Assembly: GCA_031283015.1 (NCBI GenBank) | Contig: JAITCQ010000045.1 | Span: 1-13,445, forward strand | Reading direction: 5' to 3' | Source: Candidatus Methanoplasma sp. | Lineage (GTDB): Archaea; Thermoplasmatota; Thermoplasmata; Methanomassiliicoccales; Methanomethylophilaceae | DNA length: 13,445 nt | Shown: piece by piece, positions 1 through 5,631 of the stretch | Numbering within the stretch: the first letter of the stretch is position 1 | How the letters are laid out: every line of letters begins with the position of its first letter | Program-made: the position numbers and the translations under genes | Notes under the pieces: model-generated | Seen by the model: only the letters and a program-made list of their open reading frames with translations | Databases searched by the model: none | What the model was told of the DNA's origin: nothing

Positions 1-61
1 TGAGGTCGTTCTTCTCGTCTATGAACAGCACGCGGACCCTTTTCTCCTTCTTTCCGAACAT
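1..61 (-). CDS. N-terminal fragment of an unidentified protein (possibly low-molecular-weight phosphatase-like)
   Basis: An open frame begins with ATG at 59-61 on the reverse strand and leaves the window after 20 codons (MFGKKEKRVRVLFIDEKNDL). The sequence is a short lysine/arginine-rich leader followed by a hydrophobic strand, V-R-V-L-F-I. That pattern, followed by x-x-x-N, resembles the first strand of low-molecular-weight tyrosine phosphatase/arsenate reductase proteins, where the usual text is VLFVC-x-x-N. Here Asp would stand where the catalytic Cys is expected, so the family assignment is weak. Only the N-terminus is visible. The gene lies downstream of the TetR/zinc-ribbon pair on the same strand, after a 177-bp gap, so it probably has its own promoter. 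No clear Shine-Dalgarno precedes the ATG. Confidence 0.45.
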   Translation of the reverse strand, partial: MFGKKEKRVRVLFIDEKNDL

Positions 62-238
62 AAGACCACTCTGAGGATGCTATCCGATAACGCTGATAGG
101 ATTTAGCGGTTGCCTAATAGACAATCATTTATCCTCATCATACGATGGAGGACGGCCACGATGATGAACATTTTCGAGCTGATGTCTGATGATAGACGGG
201 CGAGCTGAGTGGCATTTTTATTCTAACGATCGAGGTTA

Positions 239-481
239 TTAGAAACAGCCTTCCCACGCCGGCAGTTTTTTCATCATGTCCTCCGCGGCGCGCAGGGCCG
301 CTTTCCTGTCGAACCCCTGTGTCCTTACGATGAAGTCCGCCATGCTCTCCAGCTTCTCGTCGAACGACTGCATCGACCCGTCCGGGCGGGCGCAGTATAT
401 ACAGTAATCCTTCTTCGGGTCGTTCATTGCGTGTTCGGACGCGTCCTTCATGGGCATTCCGCAAGCGATGCATGTTTTCAT
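239..481 (-). CDS. Small zinc-ribbon protein (PF12674-like)
   Basis: This is an 80-residue protein with two cysteine pairs, C4-x2-C7-G-M-P-M and Y-C27-x2-C30. The CxxCGMP opening, the second CxxC and a helical tail with a Glu/Met-rich stretch match the 'putative zinc ribbon' family (PF12674) found in many bacteria and archaea, often beside transcription regulators. The four cysteines probably bind one zinc ion; the molecular role of the family is unknown to me. The start is supported by a strong Shine-Dalgarno, GGAGG on the reverse strand at 491-495, nine bases before the ATG. It lies 19 bp downstream of the TetR stop codon, so the two genes are almost certainly co-transcribed and share the TetR promoter and operator. 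Confidence 0.85.
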   Translation of the reverse strand: MKTCIACGMPMKDASEHAMNDPKKDYCIYCARPDGSMQSFDEKLESMADFIVRTQGFDRKAALRAAEDMMKKLPAWEGCF

Positions 482-490
482 TGTCTCTGG

Positions 491-495
491 CCTCC
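491..495 (-). promoter_or_regulatory. Shine-Dalgarno of the zinc-ribbon gene
   Basis: GGAGG on the reverse strand lies in the short gap between the TetR stop (501-503) and the ATG at 479-481. It is one of the few strong ribosome-binding sites in the window, fitting an internal operon gene rather than a leaderless first gene. Confidence 0.7.
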
Positions 496-500
496 GTGTC

Positions 501-1091
501 TTATTTCGAAATGAGTTTTGAAAAGCTGTTTGCCAGCTCGTCCCCGCATTGTTCCAGCACAGAAGAGCCGGGCGCGAACAGGTCGCCGTTCTGGAGATAA
601 TAGTGCAGGAGTCCGATCCAGATGTTGAACAGCATGTGCAGAGGGAGGTCCTTGACCGTTCCGTTCCTTTGTCCCTGTTCGACCGCCGTCCCGAAATGGT
701 GCGACATCGCCGACTGGACGGATACCAGCAGCGTCCTCGTCTCCCGCGGCAGCAGCGCCGTCTCCGACACCAGGTTCCTGTAGAACAATTCGTAATTCTT
801 CAGGACGCCTATGTGCGCGCGGAGCATCTCCTCTACGCTGCCGTTGTTCACAGAGAGATCGTGCAGTTCGTCGCAGACCTCCTGCGCGAACCGTTCCAGC
901 ACGGATATCTGCAGGTCCTCTCGCGTTGAGAAATGAACGAATAGGGAACCGTGCGATATGCCGGCCTCCTGTGTGATCACGTTCGTCGGCGTCGCGAATC
1001 CGCGCTCGGAATATACCGCGGCCGCAGTCCGGAGTATGCGTTCTCTCGTTGCTTCCTTTTGGAGTTGACGTTTGCCTTGCTCTGCGGACAT
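501..1091 (-). CDS. TetR/AcrR-family transcriptional regulator
   Basis: This 196-residue protein has the length and layout of TetR regulators. An N-terminal helix (RERILRTAAAVYSERGF, residues 16-32) leads into a helix-turn-helix at about residues 34-57 containing TNVITQEAGISHGSLFVHF. Next comes the typical STREDL start of helix 4. Residues 60-196 are an all-helical ligand and dimerisation domain with no recognisable ligand signature. The ATG at 1089-1091 is preceded by a TATA element and an 18-bp perfect palindrome in the right place for autorepression. There is no Shine-Dalgarno, so a very short leader is likely. It heads an operon with the zinc-ribbon gene. It is divergent from hps-rraA, 347 bp away, and could control that gene as well, but the sequence does not show this. 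The ligand is unknown. Confidence 0.93.
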   Translation of the reverse strand: MSAEQGKRQLQKEATRERILRTAAAVYSERGFATPTNVITQEAGISHGSLFVHFSTREDLQISVLERFAQEVCDELHDLSVNNGSVEEMLRAHIGVLKNYELFYRNLVSETALLPRETRTLLVSVQSAMSHHFGTAVEQGQRNGTVKDLPLHMLFNIWIGLLHYYLQNGDLFAPGSSVLEQCGDELANSFSKLISK

Positions 1092-1108
1092 ATGATGACT
1101 TTGTAGTC

Positions 1109-1126
1109 AATGAGTACGTACTCATT
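1109..1126. promoter_or_regulatory. Probable TetR operator (18-bp perfect palindrome)
   Basis: AATGAGTACGTACTCATT is identical to its own reverse complement over 18 bp. It lies 17 bp upstream of the TetR start codon and overlaps the TATA element by four bases (CATT). TetR-family dimers bind palindromes of about this size, and a site here would block TBP/TFB binding and the transcription start. Binding by this TetR is inferred from position. Confidence 0.8.
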
Positions 1127-1134
1127 ATATAATG
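1123..1134. promoter_or_regulatory. Symmetric TATA box of the TetR operon
   Basis: CATTATATAATG is a perfect 12-bp palindrome centred 37-38 bp upstream of the TetR ATG. Read on the reverse strand it places a transcription start near 1102 and gives a leader of about 11 nt. Because it is symmetric it could also fire rightward, toward the twin palindromes at 1161-1225. That second direction is speculative. Confidence 0.65.
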
Positions 1135-1160
1135 TTTTTTGCAGGACTCGGACATATCAT

Positions 1161-1183
1161 TTTGCAAGGGTCACCCGTGCAAA
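1161..1183. repeat. 23-bp near-palindrome, copy 1
   Basis: The element has outer arms TTTGCA and TGCAAA and an inner core GGGTCACCC, with one mismatched pair (A/G) between arm and core. It is identical over all 23 bases, including the mismatch, to the element at 1203-1225. It lies about 30 bp upstream of the TetR-operon TATA box. The form suits a dimeric regulator. As RNA it would fold into a 6-bp plus 3-bp hairpin. Confidence 0.8.
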
Positions 1184-1202
1184 GTGTGCGTTTTTAGACT
1201 GG

Positions 1203-1225
1203 TTTGCAAGGGTCACCCGTGCAAA
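1203..1225. repeat. 23-bp near-palindrome, copy 2
   Basis: This is an exact copy of the element at 1161-1183. The centres are 42 bp apart, about four helical turns, which would put two bound dimers on the same face of the DNA. The 19-bp spacer and both outer flanks are unrelated in sequence, so the identity is confined to the element. Confidence 0.8.
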
Positions 1226-1408
1226 ATTGATGAAAATGCGAAAAGCCTCATGATAAATATGGTGTATTATGCGAAATGTGGTACAAAATCTGAACGATTC
1301 GCATTGTATCACGGATCATCAAATCTGCACCGTGTCCCGTTCTGAGCACGGCGGATGTCCGAATATGCATTGCCGTCCGCCGCCCCATAGGACTCGGCCC
1401 TCAATAAT

Positions 1409-1418
1409 TGTAAATAAA
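1409..1418 (+). promoter_or_regulatory. TATA-like element of hps-rraA
   Basis: TGTAAATAAA is centred about 25 bp before the ATG at 1439, the spacing expected for an archaeal promoter driving a leaderless mRNA. No Shine-Dalgarno is present before the ATG, which fits. Confidence 0.6.
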
Positions 1419-1438
1419 CCTCCGCCGATAACAACGGT

Positions 1439-2731
1439 ATGAAACCGATCCTGCAGGTAGCTTTGGACCTGATGCAGCTGGAACGCGCCGTTACGATCGC
1501 GCACGAGGCCGCCGAAGGCGGCGCGGATTGGATAGAGGTGGGCACCCCGCTGATAAAGAGCGACGGGGCGGAGGCCGTGAGGCGGATCCGCAGGGAGTTC
1601 CCTGACCGGAAGGTCATTGCCGACACAAAGACGATGGACGTGGGCGGACTCGAAATGGAGATGATGGCCAAGGCCGGCGCGGATATCGTGACCGTGCTGG
1701 GTCTTGCCGACGACTCCACTATCTCGGAGGCCGTTTCCTCCGGAAGGAAGTACGGCGCGGAGGTCATGGTAGATATGATCAACGTACCGGACAAGGTCTC
1801 CAGGGCAAAGGCCGTAGAGAAACTCGGGGTGTCGTATATCTGCCTCCACATGGGTATTGATTCTCAAATGAGGGGGGAAGGGGATCCTGTCGACATACTC
1901 AGAAAGGTCGTTCAGGAAACGTCCGTTCCGATAGCGGCGGCGGGCGGGATCACTGTGGAAACGGCTCCGAGATACGTCGAAGCGGGAGCAACCGTCGTGA
2001 TAGTGGGCGGCGCGGTGATCAAAGCCGCGGATGTGAGAGGATCGGCGGCGGACATCGTCGCTTCCATGGAAGGAAGGAAAGTGGATACGGTACTGTCGAA
2101 GAAGTACAGGGAGGACGAGCTGTTCGAAGCGTTCTCCAAGGCGTCCACCTGCAACATATCCGACGCATTCCACAAAAGAGGGGTGATCATGGGTCTCCAG
2201 CCGTTCATCGCCGAAGGCGTCAGAATGGTCGGCAGAGCTCTGACCGTGCAGACGGCGAACGGAGACTGGGCGAAACCGGTCGAGGCTATAGACCGCGCCA
2301 AGCCCGGCGATGTGATTGTGATAGACGTCGGCAACGCGCCGGTGGCGGTCTGGGGAGAGCTTGCCTCCCATTCGGCGAGGACGATGGGGGTGGTTGGAGT
2401 GGTGATTGACGGCGCGATAAGGGACATAGACGATATCAAGAAGATGGGGTTCCCGGCGTTCGCAAGGTCGGTCGTTCCCTGCGCCGGAGAACCGAAAGGG
2501 TACGGCGGGATCGGGATCGAGGTCACGATCGGCGGGCAGGTCGTCCGCACCGGGGATTGGATCGTGGGAGACGAATGCGGGCTCATGGTGATACCGAAAG
2601 AGGCGGCGGTGGAAGTTGCAAACAGGACCGTCGACGTCAACGAGAGGGAGAACCGCACCAGAGAAGAGATAAAAAGAGGCTCCACGCTCTCCAAGGTCAA
2701 CGAGCTTGCGAAGTGGGAGCCCGTTAAATAA
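1439..2731 (+). CDS. hps: Bifunctional 3-hexulose-6-phosphate synthase / RraA-like fusion
   Basis: This 430-residue protein has two domains. Residues 1-210 form an OMP-decarboxylase-type TIM barrel like 3-hexulose-6-phosphate synthase. Visible landmarks are D10, E33, the D62-x-K64-x2-D67 catalytic array, H137, and the phosphate-binding AAGGI (167-171) and VGGA (189-192). The enzyme interconverts formaldehyde plus ribulose 5-phosphate with hexulose 6-phosphate. In archaea it mostly serves reverse RuMP synthesis of pentose phosphates. Residues 225-425 are an RraA-like domain with GELASHSA (306-313), DGAIRD (324-329) and GDECGLMVIP (377-386). Related proteins are class II aldolases or RNase E inhibitors, and the role in archaea is unclear. 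The same HPS-RraA order is known from other archaea. The gene is probably leaderless and ends 2 bp from the convergent htpX stop. Confidence 0.92.
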   Translation: MKPILQVALDLMQLERAVTIAHEAAEGGADWIEVGTPLIKSDGAEAVRRIRREFPDRKVIADTKTMDVGGLEMEMMAKAGADIVTVLGLADDSTISEAVSSGRKYGAEVMVDMINVPDKVSRAKAVEKLGVSYICLHMGIDSQMRGEGDPVDILRKVVQETSVPIAAAGGITVETAPRYVEAGATVVIVGGAVIKAADVRGSAADIVASMEGRKVDTVLSKKYREDELFEAFSKASTCNISDAFHKRGVIMGLQPFIAEGVRMVGRALTVQTANGDWAKPVEAIDRAKPGDVIVIDVGNAPVAVWGELASHSARTMGVVGVVIDGAIRDIDDIKKMGFPAFARSVVPCAGEPKGYGGIGIEVTIGGQVVRTGDWIVGDECGLMVIPKEAAVEVANRTVDVNERENRTREEIKRGSTLSKVNELAKWEPVK

Positions 2732-2733
2732 AC

Positions 2734-3648
2734 TCAGTATGCGCCGGCCTTTCCCTTTTTGAATGGGTCGGTCTGCTTCGGGCTGCTTTCCATCTTTGCA
2801 GCGAGGGCGTTCAGCTTGGCTATCCTGTCGTCGATCGGAGGGTGGGTGCTGAACAGCCTCTTGAAGACGCTCTTCTTTCTGACCGGGTCGGAGATCCACA
2901 TGTCCGCATAGCTCGTGTTCGAGTATTCGTTGCGGGGAGAGCTCACTCCTTTCTCTATGCTTTGTAGAGCGCGCGCAAGCGCGCGGGGGTTGCCGGTCAT
3001 CTTCGCGCCTGTTTCGTCAGCAAGATACTCGCGGCTTCTAGATACTCCAAGCTGCACGAGGAGCGCCGCTATGGGCACCAATATGCTGAGGACCATCACG
3101 ACAAGGATGCCGTATGCGTTCCTGTTGTTGCCGAAAAGGAACACGAGCCTCGCATATATCGCAAGATACGAAAGCACGGCGGCCATAGTTGATGCGATAG
3201 ACATCACCAGGATATCCCGGTTCTTAACGTGGGCCATCTCGTGCGCTATCACCCCCTCGAGCTCATCATCCGGGAGGATATCCAGAAGACCTCTGGTAGC
3301 AACCACCGCGGCATTCTTCGGGTTCCTTCCTGTGGCGAACGCGTTGGGCATCGGGAGGGGGGACACGCCCACCTCCGGCATGGGAACGCCGGCCTTGTCC
3401 GCAACATTCTTTACGATGCGGTATAACCTAGGTTCCTCCGCTTCGGTGACGATGCGCACTTTGTTCGCTTTAAGCGCGCGCTTTTTGGAGAAGAAGTATG
3501 CGTACGTATTGAATATCAGGGCAATAGCAAACATTATGATCAACCCGATCAATATATTGCCGAAAAAGAATCCCACGGCCAGCCCCACGGCCAGCAGTAT
3601 CATGGTCATCACAAGGAACATCGACGCCGTTCTGATCCGCCACTTCAT
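2734..3648 (-). CDS. htpX: HtpX-like membrane zinc metalloprotease (M48)
   Basis: This 304-residue protein has two N-terminal membrane segments (about 8-30 and 33-53) and a cytosolic M48 domain. The zinc motif HEMAH is at 136-140 and the third ligand, glutamate E207, is in SREYLADETGA. Two further hydrophobic segments lie between them (about 146-170 and 180-202). A HPPIDDRI motif (269-276) near the C-terminus is typical of HtpX. The family degrades damaged or misfolded membrane proteins, with the active site on the cytoplasmic side. Length and motif order are normal. The start is supported by a Shine-Dalgarno-like GGTG (3654-3657) five bases before the ATG and a TATA element at 3682-3689. The gene converges on hps-rraA with only two bases between stop codons, so each transcript must terminate inside the other gene. 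Confidence 0.95.
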   Translation of the reverse strand: MKWRIRTASMFLVMTMILLAVGLAVGFFFGNILIGLIIMFAIALIFNTYAYFFSKKRALKANKVRIVTEAEEPRLYRIVKNVADKAGVPMPEVGVSPLPMPNAFATGRNPKNAAVVATRGLLDILPDDELEGVIAHEMAHVKNRDILVMSIASTMAAVLSYLAIYARLVFLFGNNRNAYGILVVMVLSILVPIAALLVQLGVSRSREYLADETGAKMTGNPRALARALQSIEKGVSSPRNEYSNTSYADMWISDPVRKKSVFKRLFSTHPPIDDRIAKLNALAAKMESSPKQTDPFKKGKAGAY

Positions 3649-3681
3649 CTTAACACCAGACTTGAGTACAAATGCGGTTGT

Positions 3682-3689
3682 ATTTAAAT
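3682..3689 (-). promoter_or_regulatory. TATA element of htpX
   Basis: ATTTAAAT is centred 37-38 bp before the htpX ATG and predicts a leader of about 11 nt. That is just enough to carry the GGTG ribosome-binding site at 3654-3657. The element is palindromic and could in principle act rightward too. Confidence 0.55.
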
Positions 3690-3839
3690 GTATCTTATTG
3701 TGCCCATTTTCCGAAGACCTTGGCCGGATGAACAGAAAAGGTATCGGGCAGCATACGGCCTCTTTTGCGTCGAAGGTCGTTTTGAGGATACGACGCAGAG
3801 GAGATGTACAAATATTGCCATTGAATTTTAAAAATATCT

Positions 3840-3854
3840 ACATTTTGGGAGTAT
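3840..3854. repeat. 15-bp direct repeat, copy 1
   Basis: ACATTTTGGGAGTAT here and ACATTATGGGAGTAT at 3872-3886 differ at one base and are spaced 32 bp apart, about three helical turns. Function is unknown. Confidence 0.6.
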
Positions 3855-3869
3855 GAAAAAATAAAAAAT
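3855..3869 (-). terminator. Probable T-rich terminator of the TatD-like/MBL transcript
   Basis: On the reverse strand this reads as two T6 runs separated by one base, about 95 nt after the MBL-gene stop codon. Archaeal RNA polymerase terminates at such U-rich tracts. The hairpin at 3910-3927 lies between the stop codon and the tract. Confidence 0.5.
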
Positions 3870-3871
3870 GA

Positions 3872-3886
3872 ACATTATGGGAGTAT
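3872..3886. repeat. 15-bp direct repeat, copy 2
   Basis: This is the partner of 3840-3854. The interval between them is the A-rich run, so the pair flanks the likely end of the MBL-gene transcript. Confidence 0.6.
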
Positions 3887-3909
3887 CGGGAAAAGAACCT
3901 CCTGTGTTT

Positions 3910-3927
3910 TCGTCGGATGCCCGACGA
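3910..3927. other. Perfect hairpin downstream of the MBL-fold gene
   Basis: TCGTCGG and CCGACGA form a 7-bp perfect stem with a 4-nt loop (ATGC), 36 nt past the MBL-gene stop. No T run follows directly on either strand, so it is more likely an mRNA 3'-end stabilising structure than an intrinsic terminator. Confidence 0.5.
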
Positions 3928-3962
3928 GGGCGGCTCCGGGTCTGTTTTTTATCGCCTGGCCG

Positions 3963-4721
3963 TCACATATCCAGCCGAAGGACAGACCCCGCATAGAAGT
4001 CATTGACGCCCCTAAGGCCCATATCGGCCCTCAGGTACATCATGCCCCTGACGCCGGTGCAGTGGTTGAGGTGAAGGTCCAAACAGTTCTTTTCTATGAA
4101 GCTCGTGGTGATCGCGCTTGCTTTCTCCTTCCCCTTCCTGCCTATGTGCACCCCGCCGATGTATGTGTGAGGATACGAACCGAACCTCTTCTTCACCGCC
4201 TCCATTATCATATCGACGCCGGCGTGGGAGCATGCGGAGATGACGACCGGCCCTTTCTTTGAAAGAAGCACCATGAAGACCTCCGTCTGGTCGTCGCCGA
4301 TGTCCATCGGGCGGGAGACGAACGTCTTTTCGGCGATCTCCATCCAATCCCTTACCTCGAGGACGTCGGCCCTCTCCGAGAATTCCGCGGGGATGCGGAT
4401 GCCTTTGGCGCCCAGCAGTCTCCTCTCGCCCGCGGCCGAGGCGGGGGCGTATATGTTCATGTGCGCCTCTCTGGTCTTCAGAATATCGTCCAGGCCCCCC
4501 GTGTGACTGGCATGCCCATGGGATATCACCACTTTATCGATGGATTCCGGCCTTATGTCCAGGAACATCAGGTTATGCAGGAGGTACCTTCCTCTTCTGC
4601 CTGTGTCGAAAAGGATCTTCCTGCCTCCCGTTTCTATCAGAACGGCGAACCCTTTCGCTCCGATCAGACTGGTGCCCACCAACGCACCTTCGTCGTAGAC
4701 GCTGGTTATCTTTGCCTGCAT
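3963..4721 (-). CDS. Metallo-beta-lactamase-fold hydrolase (COG1237, dihydropterin-related type)
   Basis: This 252-residue protein shows the motif order of the archaeal MBL family that includes 7,8-dihydropterin-6-yl-methyl...aminobenzene-phosphate synthase relatives. Landmarks are LFDTG (37-41), SHGHASHTGGL (67-77), SACSHAG (162-168), IGGVH (188-192) and HCTG (220-223). These carry the histidines that would bind metals: H68, H70, H73, H166, H192 and H220. The usual HxHxDH motif reads H-G-H-A-S-H here, with Ser72 where the metal-2 aspartate belongs. Activity may therefore be mononuclear or altered. No signal peptide is present, so it is cytoplasmic. It lies 40 bp downstream of the TatD-like gene on the same strand and is probably co-transcribed, although a weak A/T-rich element near 4752-4760 could be its own promoter. 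The substrate is unknown. Confidence 0.88.
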   Translation of the reverse strand: MQAKITSVYDEGALVGTSLIGAKGFAVLIETGGRKILFDTGRRGRYLLHNLMFLDIRPESIDKVVISHGHASHTGGLDDILKTREAHMNIYAPASAAGERRLLGAKGIRIPAEFSERADVLEVRDWMEIAEKTFVSRPMDIGDDQTEVFMVLLSKKGPVVISACSHAGVDMIMEAVKKRFGSYPHTYIGGVHIGRKGKEKASAITTSFIEKNCLDLHLNHCTGVRGMMYLRADMGLRGVNDFYAGSVLRLDM

Positions 4722-4761
4722 ATTCTTCGCCCTGTGTATCGTCTTTTGGTTGAATAATGTT

Positions 4762-5601
4762 TCAGCGGTGGTAGAGACGGTTAGGTATGTCCCCGCATAT
4801 CCTGTTTATGTCTTCTGCTCCAAGCCTTCCCGTCGAGAGCAGCGCCTTCACTTTGCTGGCGACCGTGGTCACCGGCATCATCATATTCGGCCGCTCCGGG
4901 TCGTCTATGTAATCCGTTTCCATCATGAACCTCGTCGACCCTTTGCCCAAGGCCTCCGCGATGTTCTTCTTCGACGCGGGTATCGACGGCATGACGCCGA
5001 ACGTCTCCTCGGACGTCACGAACGGCGGCGACGAATGTTTCACCACCGATCCCGGATCCAAGCCGGCCTTCCTCGCCAGTTCCGACAGGGAGCGGTTGGT
5101 CTCGGGGGTCCCGGATTCGCTGTGGATTATGACCGGGCAATCGGCCTCCTTGGCGAGTTCCATCCCTCTGAGCAATATCCTGTTCGAAGCGTCCCAGATA
5201 TCCTCCGGAACGCTGAAATGCGGCCTGCCGATCTCGCCTATCGCCTGCGCTTTTCCATCGCGCACCATCTTTGCGGCGATCTCCATGCCGTCGATCATCA
5301 TCTCCTCGGCCTTCTCCGGCCCGCAGTGTTCCGAGAGCGGCAGTATCAGCACCGGGTACGGGCCGACGGCGACGTTGATCTCCAGGTCCGTGGCCTCCCT
5401 GGCCTTTTCCGCCATGGACAGCGTGATCTCGTAGGATCGAAGAAAATCCTCCCCTTTGGTTATCGGGATCTGCTTGTAAGGCAGCGTGACCAGCGTGAAC
5501 CCCGTTCCGCCCGCCGCCTCGAATTCTTTTACGGCGTCGACGTTCCTGCCGGACGGGTCCATGTGGATATGGTTGTCGTATACGGGGATCTTTTCTGCCA
5601 T
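4762..5601 (-). CDS. TatD-like metal-dependent hydrolase (COG1099)
   Basis: The protein has 279 residues when started at the ATG at 5599-5601. Metal-binding landmarks of the TatD/amidohydrolase TIM barrel are all present: DNHIHMD (H11, H13), GEIGRPH (E123), VIIHSES (H160), VKHSSPP (H189) and METDYIDD (D230). The spacing and wording match the archaeal COG1099 group rather than bacterial TatD DNase, so nuclease activity cannot be assumed. An upstream ATG in the same frame, at 5662-5664, would add 21 residues. It would run through the TATA element and past the divergent priS start, so I reject it. The gene is divergent from priS across 52 bp with a shared TATA element and is probably leaderless. 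The MBL-fold gene follows on the same strand. Confidence 0.9.
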   Translation of the reverse strand: MAEKIPVYDNHIHMDPSGRNVDAVKEFEAAGGTGFTLVTLPYKQIPITKGEDFLRSYEITLSMAEKAREATDLEINVAVGPYPVLILPLSEHCGPEKAEEMMIDGMEIAAKMVRDGKAQAIGEIGRPHFSVPEDIWDASNRILLRGMELAKEADCPVIIHSESGTPETNRSLSELARKAGLDPGSVVKHSSPPFVTSEETFGVMPSIPASKKNIAEALGKGSTRFMMETDYIDDPERPNMMMPVTTVASKVKALLSTGRLGAEDINRICGDIPNRLYHR

Positions 5602-5621
5602 AATGGTGAAGTGTCGGACAA

Positions 5622-5631
5622 TATAATTATA
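5622..5631. promoter_or_regulatory. Shared bidirectional TATA element (TatD-like gene / priS)
   Basis: TATAATTATA is a perfect 10-bp palindrome. Its centre is 25-26 bp from the ATG of the TatD-like gene and 27-28 bp from the priS ATG, matching the archaeal TATA-to-start distance in both directions. No other A/T-rich box exists in the 52-bp gap and neither gene has a Shine-Dalgarno. Both mRNAs are therefore probably leaderless and start from the same TBP site. Confidence 0.7.

Larger units (their letters stand above)
1092..1438. other. 347-bp intergenic regulatory stretch between the TetR gene and hps-rraA
   Basis: No convincing gene is seen here. In order it holds the TetR operator and TATA (1109-1134) and two identical 23-bp near-palindromes (1161-1183, 1203-1225). 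A TATA-like run, TGATAAATATGG (1250-1261), follows. Then come an inverted repeat ATGCGAA/TTCGCAT (1269-1275, 1298-1304), a GC-rich inverted repeat CGGCGGA/TCCGCCG (1349-1355, 1376-1382), and the proximal hps-rraA TATA element (1409-1418). If the 1250 element is a promoter, hps-rraA could have a second, structured leader of about 155 nt. That is inference. Confidence 0.6.
3649..3962. other. 314-bp gap between htpX and the MBL-fold gene
   Basis: No secure gene is present. The stretch contains the htpX promoter and a 42-codon forward open frame (3729-3856, not called). It also has an inverted repeat TGCGTCG/CGACGCA (3766-3772, 3791-3797), a spaced direct repeat (3840-3854, 3872-3886) and an A-rich run (3856-3868). 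A 7-bp-stem hairpin lies at 3910-3927, and a forward T6 run at 3945-3950. Confidence 0.6.

Noticed and set aside
1161..1225. Possible start of a CRISPR array
   Set aside because: There are only two repeat units and one 19-bp spacer, no further copies and no cas gene. The repeat is also more palindromic than usual for CRISPR.
1139..1345. 68-residue forward frame containing the motif CKGHPCK twice
   Set aside because: It starts with TTG, has no ribosome-binding site, and its repeated peptide is simply the translation of the two 23-bp palindromes, whose 42-bp spacing is a multiple of three. A DNA-level explanation is simpler.
1319..2899. 526-residue reverse-strand frame covering hps-rraA
   Set aside because: It is the antisense of a clearly coding gene with recognised domains. 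The translation is Arg/His/Asp-rich without family features, and it extends into htpX in another frame.
2729..2918. Both convergent gene pairs (hps/htpX, and ftsY/M20 at 12911-12918) have exactly two bases (AC) between stop codons and share AACTCAG
   Set aside because: Stop codons fix most of the shared bases, and two cases are too few. This is probably coincidence in a compact genome.
2915..3856. 313-residue forward frame opposite htpX
   Set aside because: It is antisense to an intact htpX with all catalytic residues, and its translation is Ser/Arg/Thr-rich with no recognisable motif.
3910..3950. Forward-strand intrinsic terminator (hairpin plus T6)
   Set aside because: The T run is about 18 bases from the stem, and there is no forward gene ending here to terminate.
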